From contig NW_008805085.1 of assembly GCF_000004825.1 (NCBI RefSeq), positions 744,001 through 808,000 of the forward strand: a DNA stretch of 64,000 nucleotides. Reading direction: 5' to 3'. A program made the translations under genes and the position numbers. Within the stretch, counting starts at the first letter, position 1. Each line of letters starts with the position of its first letter. Source of the stretch: Heterostelium album PN500 (lineage: Eukaryota; Evosea; Eumycetozoa; Acytosteliales; Acytosteliaceae). The notes under the pieces are model-generated. The model did no database searches. It was not told the origin of the DNA and saw only the letters and a list, made by a program, of their open reading frames with translations. Below are positions 36,980-49,325 of this stretch, piece by piece.

Positions 36980-38434
36980 ATGAGTACTAGCAATAATAAT
37001 AGACAAATAATAAATATAAATAAAGTAAATGAGCAAGAGGAAGAAGACGAGCAAGATAAATCTGTAGTTTTAGAGGAGGAGAAATATGTAGATTCTTTAT
37101 CGCGTATCATTCAGAGGGATTACTTCCCTGATTTACCAAATCTAAAGAGTCAGTTGGAGTGGATCGATGCAGTAGAGTCTAACGATATATCAAGAATGCA
37201 ATCCATTCAATTGCAATCAATAAGAAGACTAAACACATCGATAAGACAACAAAACAGTGTTAGACAACGTTTGCATACCAACCAATCGTTTGATACTCCT
37301 TCAACTTTTGGTGATTCAACACCCAGTAGTAATAACATTCAACAAACACCTTTAAATAGTAATAATAATAATGTAAATAGTAATAATAGTATACAACAAC
37401 AACAACAACAACAACATGAACAAAAAGATATAATAGATGGTATTAGTTTAGATCAATTCGTTGCGAATTACAAGAGTGAAGATGATGCTAGTTATAATGA
37501 AATAGCAAAGAAAAACAAGTTAGAGAATAATCAAAAGTATAAATGGATGGAAGATGCATCTTTGAAGCAGAATCAACAATTGTTGTTACTGGAGGATAAC
37601 GCCAAGAATGCACCTGACACATGGAATCATACGGTTCGAAACAGATTGATGTACTACCCAGAGGGCAAAACAAAGTCAACAGTCGATCCTTCAAATATTA
37701 TGGGTCCACCGAAAGAGATTGTTCGTGAGAATACAAGAATATCAGTAGATTTGAAAGAACGACAGAAGGCGGCAGCTCAGAAGCAGGCCGACGCCACACC
37801 GTTCCACTCACTGTCGCTACCCGAACAGTTGGCTCGACTACAAAGAATGGAACAAGACGGACACAAAGTAGATGCATCCACTCTTGGATTGCTGTCAACA
37901 CCACAGCTGACGCCAAGCAATCTCCAAGCGGACTATGGTGAGTCGCCTCTCATGACTTGGGGACACATCGATGGAACACCGCTACTCCTCCCTAATAATC
38001 CAATATCAACACCACTCAACATAACAGGTTCATCAAGAGGATCATTTAAAATACCAGAGACACAACTTAGAGAGAAGATTGCACATTCATTAGCTGATAA
38101 ATCAACAAATAACAACAATAATAATAATAACAAGACAAGAACAACAACAACACCGGGAACATCAATAACATCACTTTCACCAGCAGCTCAAAAACTACTA
38201 TCGATTAGATCACCTCACCTTTTAAATAAATCACCGTTACTGAAAGATCAACAACTTAGAAAGAGTTACCAACAATCACCAAAAAATAGTACACCTAGTA
38301 AACAAAAGAATCTATTAACGCCAACACCCAATCGATCATCATCAACAAAGTCATCATTGTCAACACCCAAACAAGATATAAATTCAACACCAAAGAGAGA
38401 GAAACATATCACAGATGATCTTTTAAATTTCTAA
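36980..38434 (+). CDS. ess2: ESS2/DGCR14 splicing-associated protein
   Basis: Single exon; 484 residues from the chosen start MSTSNNNRQI at 36980. Family blocks: LEEEKYVDSLSRIIQRDYFPDLPNLKSQLEWIDAV, LDQFVANYKSEDDASYNEI, YKWMEDAS, NHTVRNRLMYYPEG, TPFHSLSLPEQLARLQRM, and PLMTWGHIDGTPL with RGSFKIPETQLREKIAHSL. ESS2 is a nuclear protein found with the catalytic (C-complex) spliceosome. The C-terminal tail is Ser/Thr/Pro/Asn-rich with poly-Asn. An upstream in-frame ATG at 36932 was not used because the extra MSLLRCYYSFVFIICK does not fit a nuclear protein and starts in AT-rich leader. Confidence 0.9.
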   Translation: MSTSNNNRQIININKVNEQEEEDEQDKSVVLEEEKYVDSLSRIIQRDYFPDLPNLKSQLEWIDAVESNDISRMQSIQLQSIRRLNTSIRQQNSVRQRLHTNQSFDTPSTFGDSTPSSNNIQQTPLNSNNNNVNSNNSIQQQQQQQHEQKDIIDGISLDQFVANYKSEDDASYNEIAKKNKLENNQKYKWMEDASLKQNQQLLLLEDNAKNAPDTWNHTVRNRLMYYPEGKTKSTVDPSNIMGPPKEIVRENTRISVDLKERQKAAAQKQADATPFHSLSLPEQLARLQRMEQDGHKVDASTLGLLSTPQLTPSNLQADYGESPLMTWGHIDGTPLLLPNNPISTPLNITGSSRGSFKIPETQLREKIAHSLADKSTNNNNNNNNKTRTTTTPGTSITSLSPAAQKLLSIRSPHLLNKSPLLKDQQLRKSYQQSPKNSTPSKQKNLLTPTPNRSSSTKSSLSTPKQDINSTPKREKHITDDLLNF

Positions 38435-38896
38435 TGAATAATAATAATATTTATTAATAAAAAAATGTAAGATAATTTGTTTTTTTTTATTTAAAAAAAA
38501 TAAGATAATTGATAATTGTTTAAAGAGTATTCAATTCAAGATAAAGACCAGGACAAAGTTGATCGATTTTTTTTTCCATTTTTTTTGGTGGGTAGTCTGA
38601 TATTGTGCTCGTAATCTTTCAATTTTGTGACTCCGTTCGGCAAAAATCACAACATTGAGTTTTCTAAACACGTTTAGAAAATTACAAAATATCTTTATTA
38701 TGACAACATCTTATTATACTCCTTTTTTTTTAGTTTTTTTTATTTTATTAATTAATTTAATTTTTACTTTTTTCGTAATCAAATCAATCATTGTAATCTC
38801 GAAAAAAATATTAAGCACATTTCACAATCATCATAAAATATAAAAATCTTTCATCTTACACTTTGTAAATATAAAGTAAGAATAGATTATATTAAA
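38435..38896. other. gene-free spacer
   Basis: AT-rich DNA with a short stretch of mixed sequence near 38590-38660. It contains no supported gene and likely carries the promoter of the mucin-like gene. Confidence 0.45.
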
Positions 38897-41727
38897 ATGA
38901 TGAAATTATTATATTTAACATTAATAGCCATTGTTTTATTACAATCATTAACTTTTGTTGTAAGTTAATTTTATTTTTAAAATAATTATTATTTATTTTT
39001 TTAAAATTGTATTTTGATAATTAATATTAATATTCTATTTAGAATGGTGATGATCAAGTTTTTGGAAATCAAATTAATATAGGACCATGTAAATTCAATA
39101 GTTTGGTACAATTGAATTTCAGTTATGTTCCAATGCCAACTGGAAGCTATGATATCAGTGGTATTCAAATTATGCTTTTGAATGAAACCAGTGGTAAACC
39201 ATATCAAAAGGATCTGCTAAAGATTCTATCGGTTGATGTCATCGTTGACAAACCCGTTGTAAAGAAGATATTCTCTTTCACCTTGTCCAATATTGTGACA
39301 CCAATTGTATTGCCATCGCCATACGTTGTTTCGATTTTCGATAATACATCGACAACCATCCAATTGAGCTATTTCTCTTTGGACAATAGTACTATTGATC
39401 CAGTCGAATTGCACTTGGCATACTTTATCAAATATACTCCATCGAACGAGAGTAGATCGGTGCCAGTCATGAGAACTGCCAGTTCAGCAACCGCCAACTT
39501 TGGACCATTCAATGTTCCAGGCAAGGGTGGTTTGTTCCGTCAACAAAACAGTGCCAAGTGGCTTCAGGACTTGGATGCCGTCTACTTCCAGACTTCCGCT
39601 TCTACTGGTGTCGTCAATATCACATTCACCAACAACGCCACTGGAGAGGTCATTTGTAAATCTACACCAATCTACAAGGCTGGTAAATTGTACTCCATGT
39701 CGCCCTGTGACGCTGTCGTACCAATCACCAAAGGTACCACCTACAACACTATTGCCTATTACTCCAATGCCAAGCCTTTGAAGAGTGTATATGCATTCTT
39801 TAGCATCTATGTATCGAATATACTTGCTCCAACCACAACCACTGGATCAACAGCTTCATCTTCTGGATCATCTACCAGTGGATCAACAGTTACCTCCACA
39901 ACAGGTACCTCAACATCCACTACCTCAACTGGAAATGATACTACTATAGGTACTACCATCACTGGTCCATCAGTTGGAACTACAATTGGTACTACTATTA
40001 CTACTACAACTACTACTACTGACTCAACAACTTCAACCACCTCAACAACTGGTACTACAACTTCTACTACTTCCACTGGTCCATCTGTTGGAACTACCAT
40101 CGGAACAACATCAACAACCACTAGTACTACTGATACACCAACCATCACTACATCTACAACAGGTCCAGCTGTTGTAACTACTGTATCTACAACAGCAACC
40201 ACAGGTACAACTGTCAACCCAACTTCAACTCATGTTGTAACTTCTACTGGTCAAACCACTACCACCGTCATTCCAACTACAACTCATGTTGCCACTACAA
40301 CTGGTCAAACTACAACCACTGTAAATCCAACAACGACTCATGTTGTAACTTCTACTGGTCAAACAACAACAACAACAACCATCAATCCAACTACAACTCA
40401 TGTTGTTACTACAACTGGTCAAACTACTACCGTCAATCCAACAACTCATGTTGTAACCTCAACTGGTCAAACTACTATTTCACCAACCTCAACACATGTA
40501 GCTACTTCTGTTTCTACTGCCTCAACCACACACGAACCAATTACCGCTCTTTTGACATCCCTTGTTAGTACAGCAACCCATAGCAACACAGGTCCTGCTA
40601 CTCATGGTACTACTTCAGGTCCAGCCACCCATGGTACTACTGGTGGTCCAGCAACATCAGGTGGTTCTTCTGGAAAGACATCAGGTGGCTCATCAGGTGG
40701 TTCCTCAGGAAAGACATCTGGCGGTTCATCCGGTAAAACTCATGGAGGTACCCACGGAGGTTCTCAAGGTGGTAGTGCAGGTTCAGGTGGTCACAGTTCA
40801 TCATCGACCACCCAATCAGGTACTTCAGGATCATCCGGTTCACAATCAGGTTCACAATCAGGTTCACAATCAGGCTCACAATCAGGATCGCAGTCTGGAA
40901 CATCAGGTTCACAATCAGGATCACAATCAGGATCACAGTCAGGTTCACAATCAGGATCACAATCTGGTTCATCTGGATTCATCACCACTCATACAGGATC
41001 TGGAACTGGTTCACAATCTGGTTCTTCATCTCAACCAACTGGTGCTGCCTCTGGAGTTACTGGATCATCATCACAACCAACCACCTCTGGAATCACTGGA
41101 TCAGGTAGTACTGGAACAAGTTCGACCGGTAGAACCTCTGGAGATTCTAGTGGTCAGACTACTGGAACTGCTTCGACAAGCGGTCAATCCACTGGTACTT
41201 CAGATACTTCATCATCGACAAGTGGCCAAACTACAGGATCTGCATCGACTAGCGGACAAACTACAGGATCTGCATCGACTAGTGGACAATCTACAGGTAC
41301 TTCAGATACTTCATCATCGACAAGTGGCCAAACTACAGGATCTGCATCGACAAGCGGACAAACCACAGGAACTGCTTCGACAAGTGGTCAGTCCACAGGT
41401 ACCTCAGATACCTCATCATCGACAAGTGGTCAAACCACAGGATCTGCTTCAACAAGCGGACAAACTACAGGTTCTGCATCGACTAGCGGACAATCTACAG
41501 GTACCTCAGATACCTCATCATCGACAAGTGGTCAAACTACAGGTTCTGCATCGACTAGCGGACAAACTACTGGATCTGCTTCAACCAGCGGTCAAACAAC
41601 AGGATCAGCATCAAGTGGATCTTCAACTGGTGGCGAAACAACTGGATATACTTCAGGTGGATTGGCAGAGGATGCCAAATTCAATTTCAAATCGAATAAT
41701 AAGAGATTAAGAATGAAATTCTATTAA
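38897..41727 (+). CDS. large Ser/Thr-rich secreted, mucin-like repeat protein
   Basis: Two exons (38897-38959, 39043-41727) give 915 residues. The first exon is a signal peptide (MMKLLYLTLIAIVLLQSLTFV). A folded N-terminal region of about 280 residues follows (FSYVPMPTGSYDISGIQIML, HLAYFIKYTP, WLQDLDAVYFQT), with several N-glycosylation sites. The rest is low complexity: Thr/Val repeats (THVVTSTGQTTTT, 40220-40500), GGSSGKTSG repeats, GSQS repeats (40845-40970) and an exact 102-base repeat coding TSGQSTGTSDTSSSTSGQTT and related units. It ends in FKSNNKRLRMKFY, with no transmembrane segment or GPI signal evident. It probably belongs to the extracellular matrix or slime sheath. Confidence 0.85.
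41180..41590 (+). repeat. 102-bp tandem repeat, four units
   Basis: The segment CAGATAC(T/C)TCATCATCGAC recurs at 41201, 41303, 41405 and 41507, exactly 102 bases apart (34 codons), with only scattered synonymous changes between units. Confidence 0.9.
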
Positions 41728-41915
41728 ATTAATAAATCTAAACTTTTTAAAATTTCAAAAACAAAAAATTAAATGAGCAATATTTTCACAAAGACAAAGG
41801 TTGGATATTGAATATTCCAGAGAAATAACATGGATGAAATTTTATCATTCCAAATATTTTGCAAATAATTAAAGATTTTTATTAATATGGTATGAAGAGA
41901 TGTAATGAAGGAACA

Positions 41916-43712
41916 TTAAATTTGATAGGTAATCGTAGGACACAGACTGTTTTTATATATTTGGTAACTGGAAAAAACATCGGGTAACCATGTATTTGTT
42001 TCGATTGAATATCTTTGAGTTGAAGGTGAACCAAAAAGGAAAATGAAGTGCTCTTTGTCAGATGATCTGTAATAGGTCATTGAAAGTGTTTGTGGCTTGG
42101 CTGCATTGTCCTGTACTTTACTATTAATTTTGACAGGCGAAAGAGTAAATAATTTCATATGATCAAGATTTATACGAATGAATAATTCTTCAGAGTGAAG
42201 AAAGACATTGCCAACGCCATCGGTGCATGCTGCCAGTGTTTCCTTAAATTTGAGTGTCTTAAAGAATTTATGTGTTCCTTTGATTGGATCGAGTATCAAT
42301 ATGTTATCCTGATTTTTCGAGAACGAATAAAACAATCCATTATAAAAAACGGACATAATTTGAGAATTTGCACCAATAAATCTGTGTTGTTGTTCAAATT
42401 TCATTGATTTTATATCATAGAGAGTGATAGTCATCATTTGTAATTTTGGCAATGTCTTGACAAGATATATGTGATTCTTGCCATCATGGCATGCTGATAT
42501 CCAAGAGTTGCTACTATCATCAAGAGGTAACATGTGTATTTTGCCTTTTAATGTTTTTTTTGAGATTATCATGTATTTATCAAGATTGTTTGAACCACCA
42601 AAAACATAGAGATGCTCACCAACTGATACGATTGAACTTTGAGTATTGGTAAAATCAAAGTCAAAGTGAAGGTATTTTGAAGTTTTACTTCTAAAATCCC
42701 AGATAATAGCTCCTTTGTCTTGATGTGCGAAGAATAAATGGGTGTCTGGTAGTAACGGTGGTGAATGTACAAAACCTGGTATACTGTATATATTTTTCAA
42801 GTGAGATGGTTGTTTAATTGAAAGATTGATTGATTGATCTACCACTTGTTTGATCATGGTCGTATTGATTGGTTCAGTGTACAATTGGTAGTCGGGAGGT
42901 GGATTGGGTTTGACATATGATTTCTTAAACTGTTGATTATACATTTGAATTGAATGTAGAATCAGTGACTCTATATCTTTGTATGATGACCTGCCATTGC
43001 ACCCACTAATATCGAATACTGTTTTATCTTTTGATTCGATAAAACATAAAAGTGAATGGTTACGATCAAGTGACTCCATGATTGATTCTATTGAATAGCT
43101 GTCTGTTGTATCTGCAGAGTTATTATAATCATCTTCATCACTCTTGTCACTAGATTGATCAATATCGGACTCATATCTGGTACTACCTTCTAAATTGATG
43201 ATATTAACGATATGTTTTAACTCTTCAATATTATTCTTGATTGTCTCGAGTGTCTTTGATTTACTTTCTTGGATTGGTTGCTGATAACGTTGCTCTTCAA
43301 CAACCAGATATTGATGCATCTGATGAAAGTGGTCCTTGATCTCTGATTCAGTTGATTCTAACTTTCTGAAATATGAATTTGATGATTTGATTGTTTCCCA
43401 TACTTCTAATATTCTATTTTTTTCAAATATACTTTTACTATTATTATTTTTGTTATTATTATTTTCAGTTGTTAGTTTTTCTAATAATAATGACTCTGAA
43501 TGTGATTGATATTTATATAATGATTGTTTGATATCATTGATATGATCACAAAAGCTATTGTGTTCATATTGTTTATTATGATCTGTGGAGCATTTTGAAC
43601 ACAATAATAGATTACATTGATGACAAATGATTTCAAATGTTTTTCTATGATCTAAACAAACAAAGTCATTGTCATCTGTATCTATATCTATTGAAATATT
43701 TAGACTACTCAT
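41916..43712 (-). CDS. B-box zinc finger / kelch-like protein
   Basis: Single exon, 598 residues. The B-box uses C19, H22, C30, C33, C38, C41 and H45 (DFVCLDHRKTFEIICHQCNL). A helical middle follows (YFRKLESTESEIKDHFHQM, NNIEELKHIVNIINLEG), with an acidic Ser/Asp stretch. The kelch-like propeller runs from about residue 320 (SSIVSVGEHLYVFGGSNNLD, ACHDGKNHIYLVK, IMSVFYNGLFYSFSK, ACTDGVGNVFLHSEE, FIFLFGSPSTQRYSIETNTW). It is the intact relative of the dead copy at 14112 and is more distant from the tandem pair at 23452/25429. It is convergent with the mucin-like gene. The role is unknown. Confidence 0.88.
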   Translation of the reverse strand: MSSLNISIDIDTDDNDFVCLDHRKTFEIICHQCNLLLCSKCSTDHNKQYEHNSFCDHINDIKQSLYKYQSHSESLLLEKLTTENNNNKNNNSKSIFEKNRILEVWETIKSSNSYFRKLESTESEIKDHFHQMHQYLVVEEQRYQQPIQESKSKTLETIKNNIEELKHIVNIINLEGSTRYESDIDQSSDKSDEDDYNNSADTTDSYSIESIMESLDRNHSLLCFIESKDKTVFDISGCNGRSSYKDIESLILHSIQMYNQQFKKSYVKPNPPPDYQLYTEPINTTMIKQVVDQSINLSIKQPSHLKNIYSIPGFVHSPPLLPDTHLFFAHQDKGAIIWDFRSKTSKYLHFDFDFTNTQSSIVSVGEHLYVFGGSNNLDKYMIISKKTLKGKIHMLPLDDSSNSWISACHDGKNHIYLVKTLPKLQMMTITLYDIKSMKFEQQHRFIGANSQIMSVFYNGLFYSFSKNQDNILILDPIKGTHKFFKTLKFKETLAACTDGVGNVFLHSEELFIRINLDHMKLFTLSPVKINSKVQDNAAKPQTLSMTYYRSSDKEHFIFLFGSPSTQRYSIETNTWLPDVFSSYQIYKNSLCPTITYQI

Positions 43713-43938
43713 TTTAGTTTATAACTAAATGTTAATTATAATTAAAATTTCTTTAAATAAAAAATCAGTCATTTGGTATCTGAGGGGAGAAAAAAAAAAT
43801 TTCTTTTTTAATTAACACAAATTTTAAAGCTTTTCAACAATTGCTTAAAAGTTGGATGAAGTTAGTGGTCACTCAAGAAATGGGAAGGTGGGTTCATACA
43901 ATGAGGTTGTTTTACTTATTGTAAGTTTTTATAACTTT

Positions 43939-44448
43939 TTATTTTCTTTTAGATATTTTCTTTTGTCTTGATTGATTTGGTTTCTTTGATTTGTTATTCA
44001 TCTTCTTTTCAACCTTTTTATTCTTCTTGCTATTATCTGTGCTATTACTATTTGTTTTATTATTGTTATTCTTTTCGGCCTCTTTCTTTTCTTTCTTTTC
44101 TTCTTTTTCTTTCTTTTCCGCTTCTTTCTGTTCTTTCATTTCCAATTCAATCTGACGTTCCAAGTCTTCATCTTCCTTATCAAACTTATTCTTTGAAATC
44201 TTGCCACGCTTGAGTTTTTTGTGTAATTTAAAATCTTCGTCAATCTCTTCCAAATCCTTTTGATGTTGAATCTCCTCTCTCTGTCTCTTTGTCAACAAAT
44301 TCTTTTCATTACTAGCCGCTTCCTTTTCCTTTTCCTCCTTTTCCTTTTCCTTTTGTAATTCTTTTTCTTTTTCCAATTCTTTCTTTTCTTCTTGTTCTTT
44401 TAATTTCTCTTGTTTCTTATCTTTTTGTTTTTCTTTTTCTCTATATTA

Positions 44449-44487
<39 letters not shown>

Positions 44488-46211
44488 TAGTAAATAAATT
44501 AATATAAATGATAAATATTATAGATTATTTTTACATACTGTTTTAACTTTGATTTTCTATGTTTTTCACGTTTCTTATCTTTATATGGAATACGTTCTAT
44601 TTGCTCAAGTGTTACTCCACTCGACCACTCGAGTGACTCTGGTTTATCTTTGAATTCAGGCATTGCCGGTAGACGTAGGAGTGCGTAACCATGAGCGAGT
44701 TTATACATGTCTTGTCGGTGTGGAACGAAAATATATGAACATTGATGCTCATTGTATGCACGAGCATGTGAAACGAATGCAATTGTTCCCTTCTCCATTG
44801 TGTCACGATCGGTCATAACAATCTTTTTCGCCTGTGCAAGATAGTCTTCTGCCGGTGTCTCAATCGGTCGCTCTTCCAATGGCACCTTTCTGAGCTTGTT
44901 GAACTCAATGTAGGTGTCTTCCTCGCGCGTCAAGAACAACAGTGCATTTCCATCGCGACCAATTCTAGCGGTTCTACCGATTCTATGAACGAATGCCTTT
45001 GGATCCTGAGGAGCGTCGTACTGCACCACCCAATCGATATTGGGAATATCGATACCACGCGACGCCAAGTCAGTGGCCATCAACACACCGCTCTTACACT
45101 TGCCATACTCGTTGAAGATCAGCTGTCGTTTCTCGTGTGGCGCCTTTCCATGCAGTGAAAACACCGACTTGTCTTTCATGCACTTCAAATCGCGAACCAA
45201 CCGATAGAAGTAATCGACGTCTGCACAGGTCAAGAAGTAAACGATGATCTTGTATTGATCGATGTGATGCACCAAGAAGTGAACCAACTGATTGAACTTC
45301 TCCTCGAGTGTGCAGATCGTATAGAGATTCTTGAGTGTCGAGGGAATCGACTGCACTTCCAGTGTATCCTTTTGCTGGACGGTGATAGACACCTTCACTG
45401 GATTTCTCATACCGGTACGCGCCAGTTCCTTGACATCGCTTGTCTGTGTGGCAGAGAACAGTCCTGTACGTCGTTGCTTTGGTATTCTATTGAGAATGGA
45501 ATTGATCGTCAAATGAAAACCCATATCCAACAGACGGTCCGCTTCATCGAGAATCAACACTTCGAATTGCTTCACCTTGAGTTGATCCTTATCGATTCTA
45601 CTCATAAACTCATCGATTCTGCCAGGAGTACCAACGATAATATTTCCACCTTCTCTATTGAATCGTTGAATATCATCGTAGATCGGTGTACCTCCAATCA
45701 ATAATATCGATGTCAATATCTGTTTGAATGATGGTTCATCCGATTCATCTGATTCATTTGTTGATAAAGTAGAAGAAGGTGCTGTCAAATGAGTTGCAAT
45801 CTCTGGAGAAATGAATTTCTGTAAAACTTGAAATGTTTGTGTTGCTAATTCTCTATTGATTTTTTTTTTTTTTGACGTTTCTTAATATTTAGATATTTCA
45901 ATTTTGTATCATAGTAACAATATTAGTAATTACCTTGTTGGAGATATGATAATAGATGCAATATCAGTCTTCTTTAGTGGATCGGAACGTTTTTTAATGA
46001 TTTCAACTATTGGAATGATAAATGCCAATGTCTTACCGGAACCGGTGCAAGCTTCTACGAGTACATCCTTATTGGTAAGAAACAACGGAATCGATGATGA
46101 TTGCACTGGTGTCATATAGGTAAATCCAAGACTCTCAATGGTTTTCATTGTATCGCTTGAGAGTGTTGGACTAAATTGATCCCATTCTAAACCACCACCT
46201 ATCAAATTCAT
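43939..46211 (-). CDS. ddx55: DDX55/Spb4-type DEAD-box RNA helicase
   Basis: Three exons (46211-45934, 45852-44539, 44440-43939) give 697 residues. Motifs in order: Q-motif FTYMTPVQ, I ACTGSGKT, Ia SPTRELATQ, Ib TPGR, II DEAD, III FSATQ, V TDLASRGID and VI HRIGRTARIGR. The start ...WDQFSPTLSSDTMKTIESLGF and the DUF4217-like part (RDTMEKGTIAFVSHARAYNEHQCSYIF) with YALLRLPAMPEFK are diagnostic of DDX55/Spb4, which acts on 27S pre-rRNA in 60S assembly. A Ser/Asp insert sits between motif Ia and GGTP. The C-terminal 170 residues are Lys/Glu-rich and nucleolar-like. Intron 2 contains an AAT microsatellite (44451-44487). Confidence 0.94.
44451..44487. repeat. (AAT)n microsatellite in a DDX55 intron
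   Basis: About 12 uninterrupted AAT units in the second intron of the helicase gene. Confidence 0.85.
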
Positions 46212-46668
46212 TTTTTACTATCTATTCTAAAATCTAAATCTAAAGTATAAATAAAAATGAATAAATAAATAAAATAAAAATGATTGACCGTATTGTGTTT
46301 ATTATTATAATAATAATAAAAGGGTATGAATTTCTCAAACCAGAAAAGAGTGTTTCGTCGTTTTTCTTGTTTTTTAATAAAATCATTTTTTTAATTTTTA
46401 AAAAAACTAATATTTTTTTTTTTTTTTTTTTGATTTTTTTGATTTTTTCATGAAATCAGAATAAATGGTCATGCAGAATTAAACCAATTGTTTTATTGTT
46501 TTTGGTGGTTGGTTTTAGGAACCTGTTTTAAGAGTAGCAGTAATTAGTATAAATCAGATTTATTATTAGATATTATTTGTTTTTTTTTTTTTTAATTTAT
46601 TTATTTTTGTATTTTTAATATCTTGTCAAAATTACTTTTTAAAATCATATATATCTATCATCAATAGA
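46212..46668. other. divergent promoter region
   Basis: AT-rich spacer with T runs up to 20 bases, between DDX55 (reading left) and the RhoGAP gene (reading right). No element is recognised. Confidence 0.45.
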
Positions 46669-48695
46669 ATGATGGAACCAATATCACATTTCAATAATCT
46701 AACATTACAAGTGATATCGATTCGAGACGTTCAGAGTAAAGGCAAATTCGGTTCGTCAAAGATTAAGAAAGTGTTTGATCTACATGTTGCCTATGACAAT
46801 GATACATCTTTCACCATTGAGATCACTCAATCGAAATTACAAAAACTTATTACAGAGGTTTGTTAAATTATTTAATTATTATTAATTGTTTTTATTAGAA
46901 ATTAATAAATATTAAAAAAAAAATTTTTTTTAATTATCATTATTATTATTTTTAATAGATTAAAAAAGAATTATATAATATATCAATATCAAGTGTAACA
47001 ATCAATTCCAATGCAACCAATGATTTGACAACATTGTTTCAAACATTCAGTAGTAATCCAAAGATTGCGAAATCAAACAGTTTGGCAAAGTTTTTAGAGT
47101 CAGAGGGTAACAAAGTACTCTCTCGAAAATTCATCACAGAAGAGTTTATGAAAGATATCAATCATCAAGGTGTATTACAAAAGATCAAGAACAAACATAA
47201 TCTAACAAAGAAAGAGAGAATCTGTTTCATTAAATATCATAGAATATTATATTATTATACTCCATCAAAAGTAAGTAAATATTAAACATCTCAGTTAGAT
47301 ACAAATTTAATATTGATATCACTAACGAAAATACTATTTAAAGCAATGTAAAGGAGCAATTTGTTTAGATGAATGTGTTGTTTCGAAAACAAAAGACGCT
47401 CAAACCTTTGAATTACAAACACCGAGTGCAGGCACTTATCTGTTTTGTGCTCAGTCAGCGATGGAATGCGATCAATGGATCACTTGTTTGAAGAAATGTT
47501 TGGAGGTATGTCAGAGTGCCAAGATCAAAGTGAATGGACAACTCTCTGGTACTATCATTAAAGGTCGTGACTTTGCAAAGAAGGACTTGAATGGCTATGC
47601 CGATCCCTTTGCCATTACAAGAATCGAGAGACAACAAATTAGAACTCCAACCATCTACAAGACATTGAATCCAATATGGAATGAACAATTCTATTTGTAA
47701 GTTGTGTTTAATTAACAATCTAAATTGAATGGAATTGGAATATTCTAATCTTTTACTCTTTAAAATTTCAGTGATATAACAAAGAATGAAGGATATTTTT
47801 ATTTATTGGTTTGGGATGAAGATAAGTTTAGTGCAGCAGACTTTATGGGCAAGATTATAATCCCGCTTACTGCACTCCCACCAGGTCAGGAGCTGCAGAT
47901 GCATCTTCCGCTAATACCAAAGACCTCAAAGAACAAAGTAACAGGTGATGTATTTGTAAAACTAAAGTATATTTATACCACCGACACACCGATCTCCAAT
48001 GGCGTCTCTATCTTTGGACAGAGTCTTTCATCGTTTGAATCGAGACCGGAATCAAAGGATGGATTGCCAGGCATACTCTTTGATTTTATCAACTTTTTCG
48101 AACAGTACGGACTCAAAGAGGAAGGTCTCTTTAGAATCTGTGGTTCCAATCTCGATATCAAGAGTCATAAACAACAAATCGATTCCGGTCAAACCATTCT
48201 ATTCACTCCCGACAAGATTCATACACTTGCCGGTGTATTTAAATTATTCTTTAGAGAATTACCCGAACCTATTTTAACTTTTGGTATGTTATTGTTAAAA
48301 TTTTAATTTTAATTTATCAGAACAAATCAATTGATTCTAACATACTAATTAATTAATTAATTAATAAATTATCATTACATTCTTCAGAAAAATATGATGC
48401 ATTCTTATCAATCTCAACAAACAATGCAAATGTAAAACAAATAACAACACTCATCAAATCATTACCAAAAGTCAATCAAAAACTATTGCAATTACTACTT
48501 CCATTCTTTTATAACATTGGTAGAGTAGAGAATTCTAAATATAATATGATGAACTTTTCGAATCTTGCAATAGTTTTTGGACCGGCAATGCTAAGACAAG
48601 CAGTGGAAACCGATGACAGTATATTAAAGTTGAATTCTATCAATGATGTCACTCGTCGACTAATAGAATTCGCTCCATCCATCTTTGTAGAATAA
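46669..48695 (+). CDS. PH-C2-RhoGAP protein (Rho/Rac/Ras GTPase regulator)
   Basis: Five exons (46669-46857, 46959-47270, 47344-47696, 47772-48283, 48388-48695) give 557 residues. An N-terminal part resembling a PH domain (ECVVSKTKDAQTFELQTPSA, CAQSAMECDQWITCLKKCLE) is followed by a C2 domain (LSGTIIKGRDFAKKDLNGYA, TIYKTLNPIWNEQFYFDI, VWDEDKFSAADFMG). A RhoGAP domain comes last: LFRICGSN with the arginine finger, FRELPEPILTF, and YNMMNFSNLAIVFGPAML. Such proteins speed GTP hydrolysis on Rho-family GTPases at membranes; the C2 domain would bind lipid. A Rac gene lies 11 kb upstream, but a link is not shown. Exon 3 uses a TTAAAG acceptor. Confidence 0.92.
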
Positions 48696-48857
48696 TATAA
48701 AACAATAAGCTAAAGCGAACCATATTCTATCTATTTATATTCTAAAATAAAATTTATGTATTATTACAAACAAATTAAAAAGTATGCAATATAAGTTACG
48801 ATACATATGAAACAATGACCAGGTATAAGTGTGAAATATAAGTAATCATCTATATTC

Positions 48858-49140
48858 TCGACATATGGAATGGAGATTGCCTTCTCAATAGAAGACTATA
48901 CATTTAGAGAAGGATTGGATAGGGACCTTTCATTCATTGGACAACCTGTTACATACTACGAAGATCCGTTCTACTTGTATTTTTTTGGCAAATCACGAGA
49001 AACAGATGAGAATACAATGTCGATACAATAGAGTATGTGACTGTGAATCCAAACTATTGTATACTTGACTTTCTGGAAGCTGTTAAGTTGTGCGACTTTG
49101 GGACGTGAGTTTTGTTCGGGTATCAAGGTGCTGGCAGCTT
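48858..49140 (+). pseudogene. decayed coding relic of unknown family
   Basis: About 280 bases of more GC-rich, protein-like sequence between the RhoGAP gene and cathepsin Z, broken at least twice. The first part reads ...GMEIAFSIEDYTFREG and the second ...TIEYVTVNPNYCILDF. No domain, intron pattern or terminal repeat was recognised, and no intact relative lies in the window. Confidence 0.35.
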
Positions 49141-49325
49141 TAGCTTTAACAGATAATTTTGAAATTTAATTATAGATTAATAAATCATAAATCATTAATA
49201 GCTAAGCTGGAAACGATCACCTCTGAAGCATAAAGGGTTTCTTTCATATCATATACAATGAAAATAAGACAACTTTAAAACAAAAAATACACTATGAAAT
49301 AAGCATTTTATTATTGTTTTCCAAT

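Noticed and set aside
39807-40217. Val-rich minus-strand frame
   Set aside because: It is the antisense reading of the Thr-rich repeats of the mucin-like gene.
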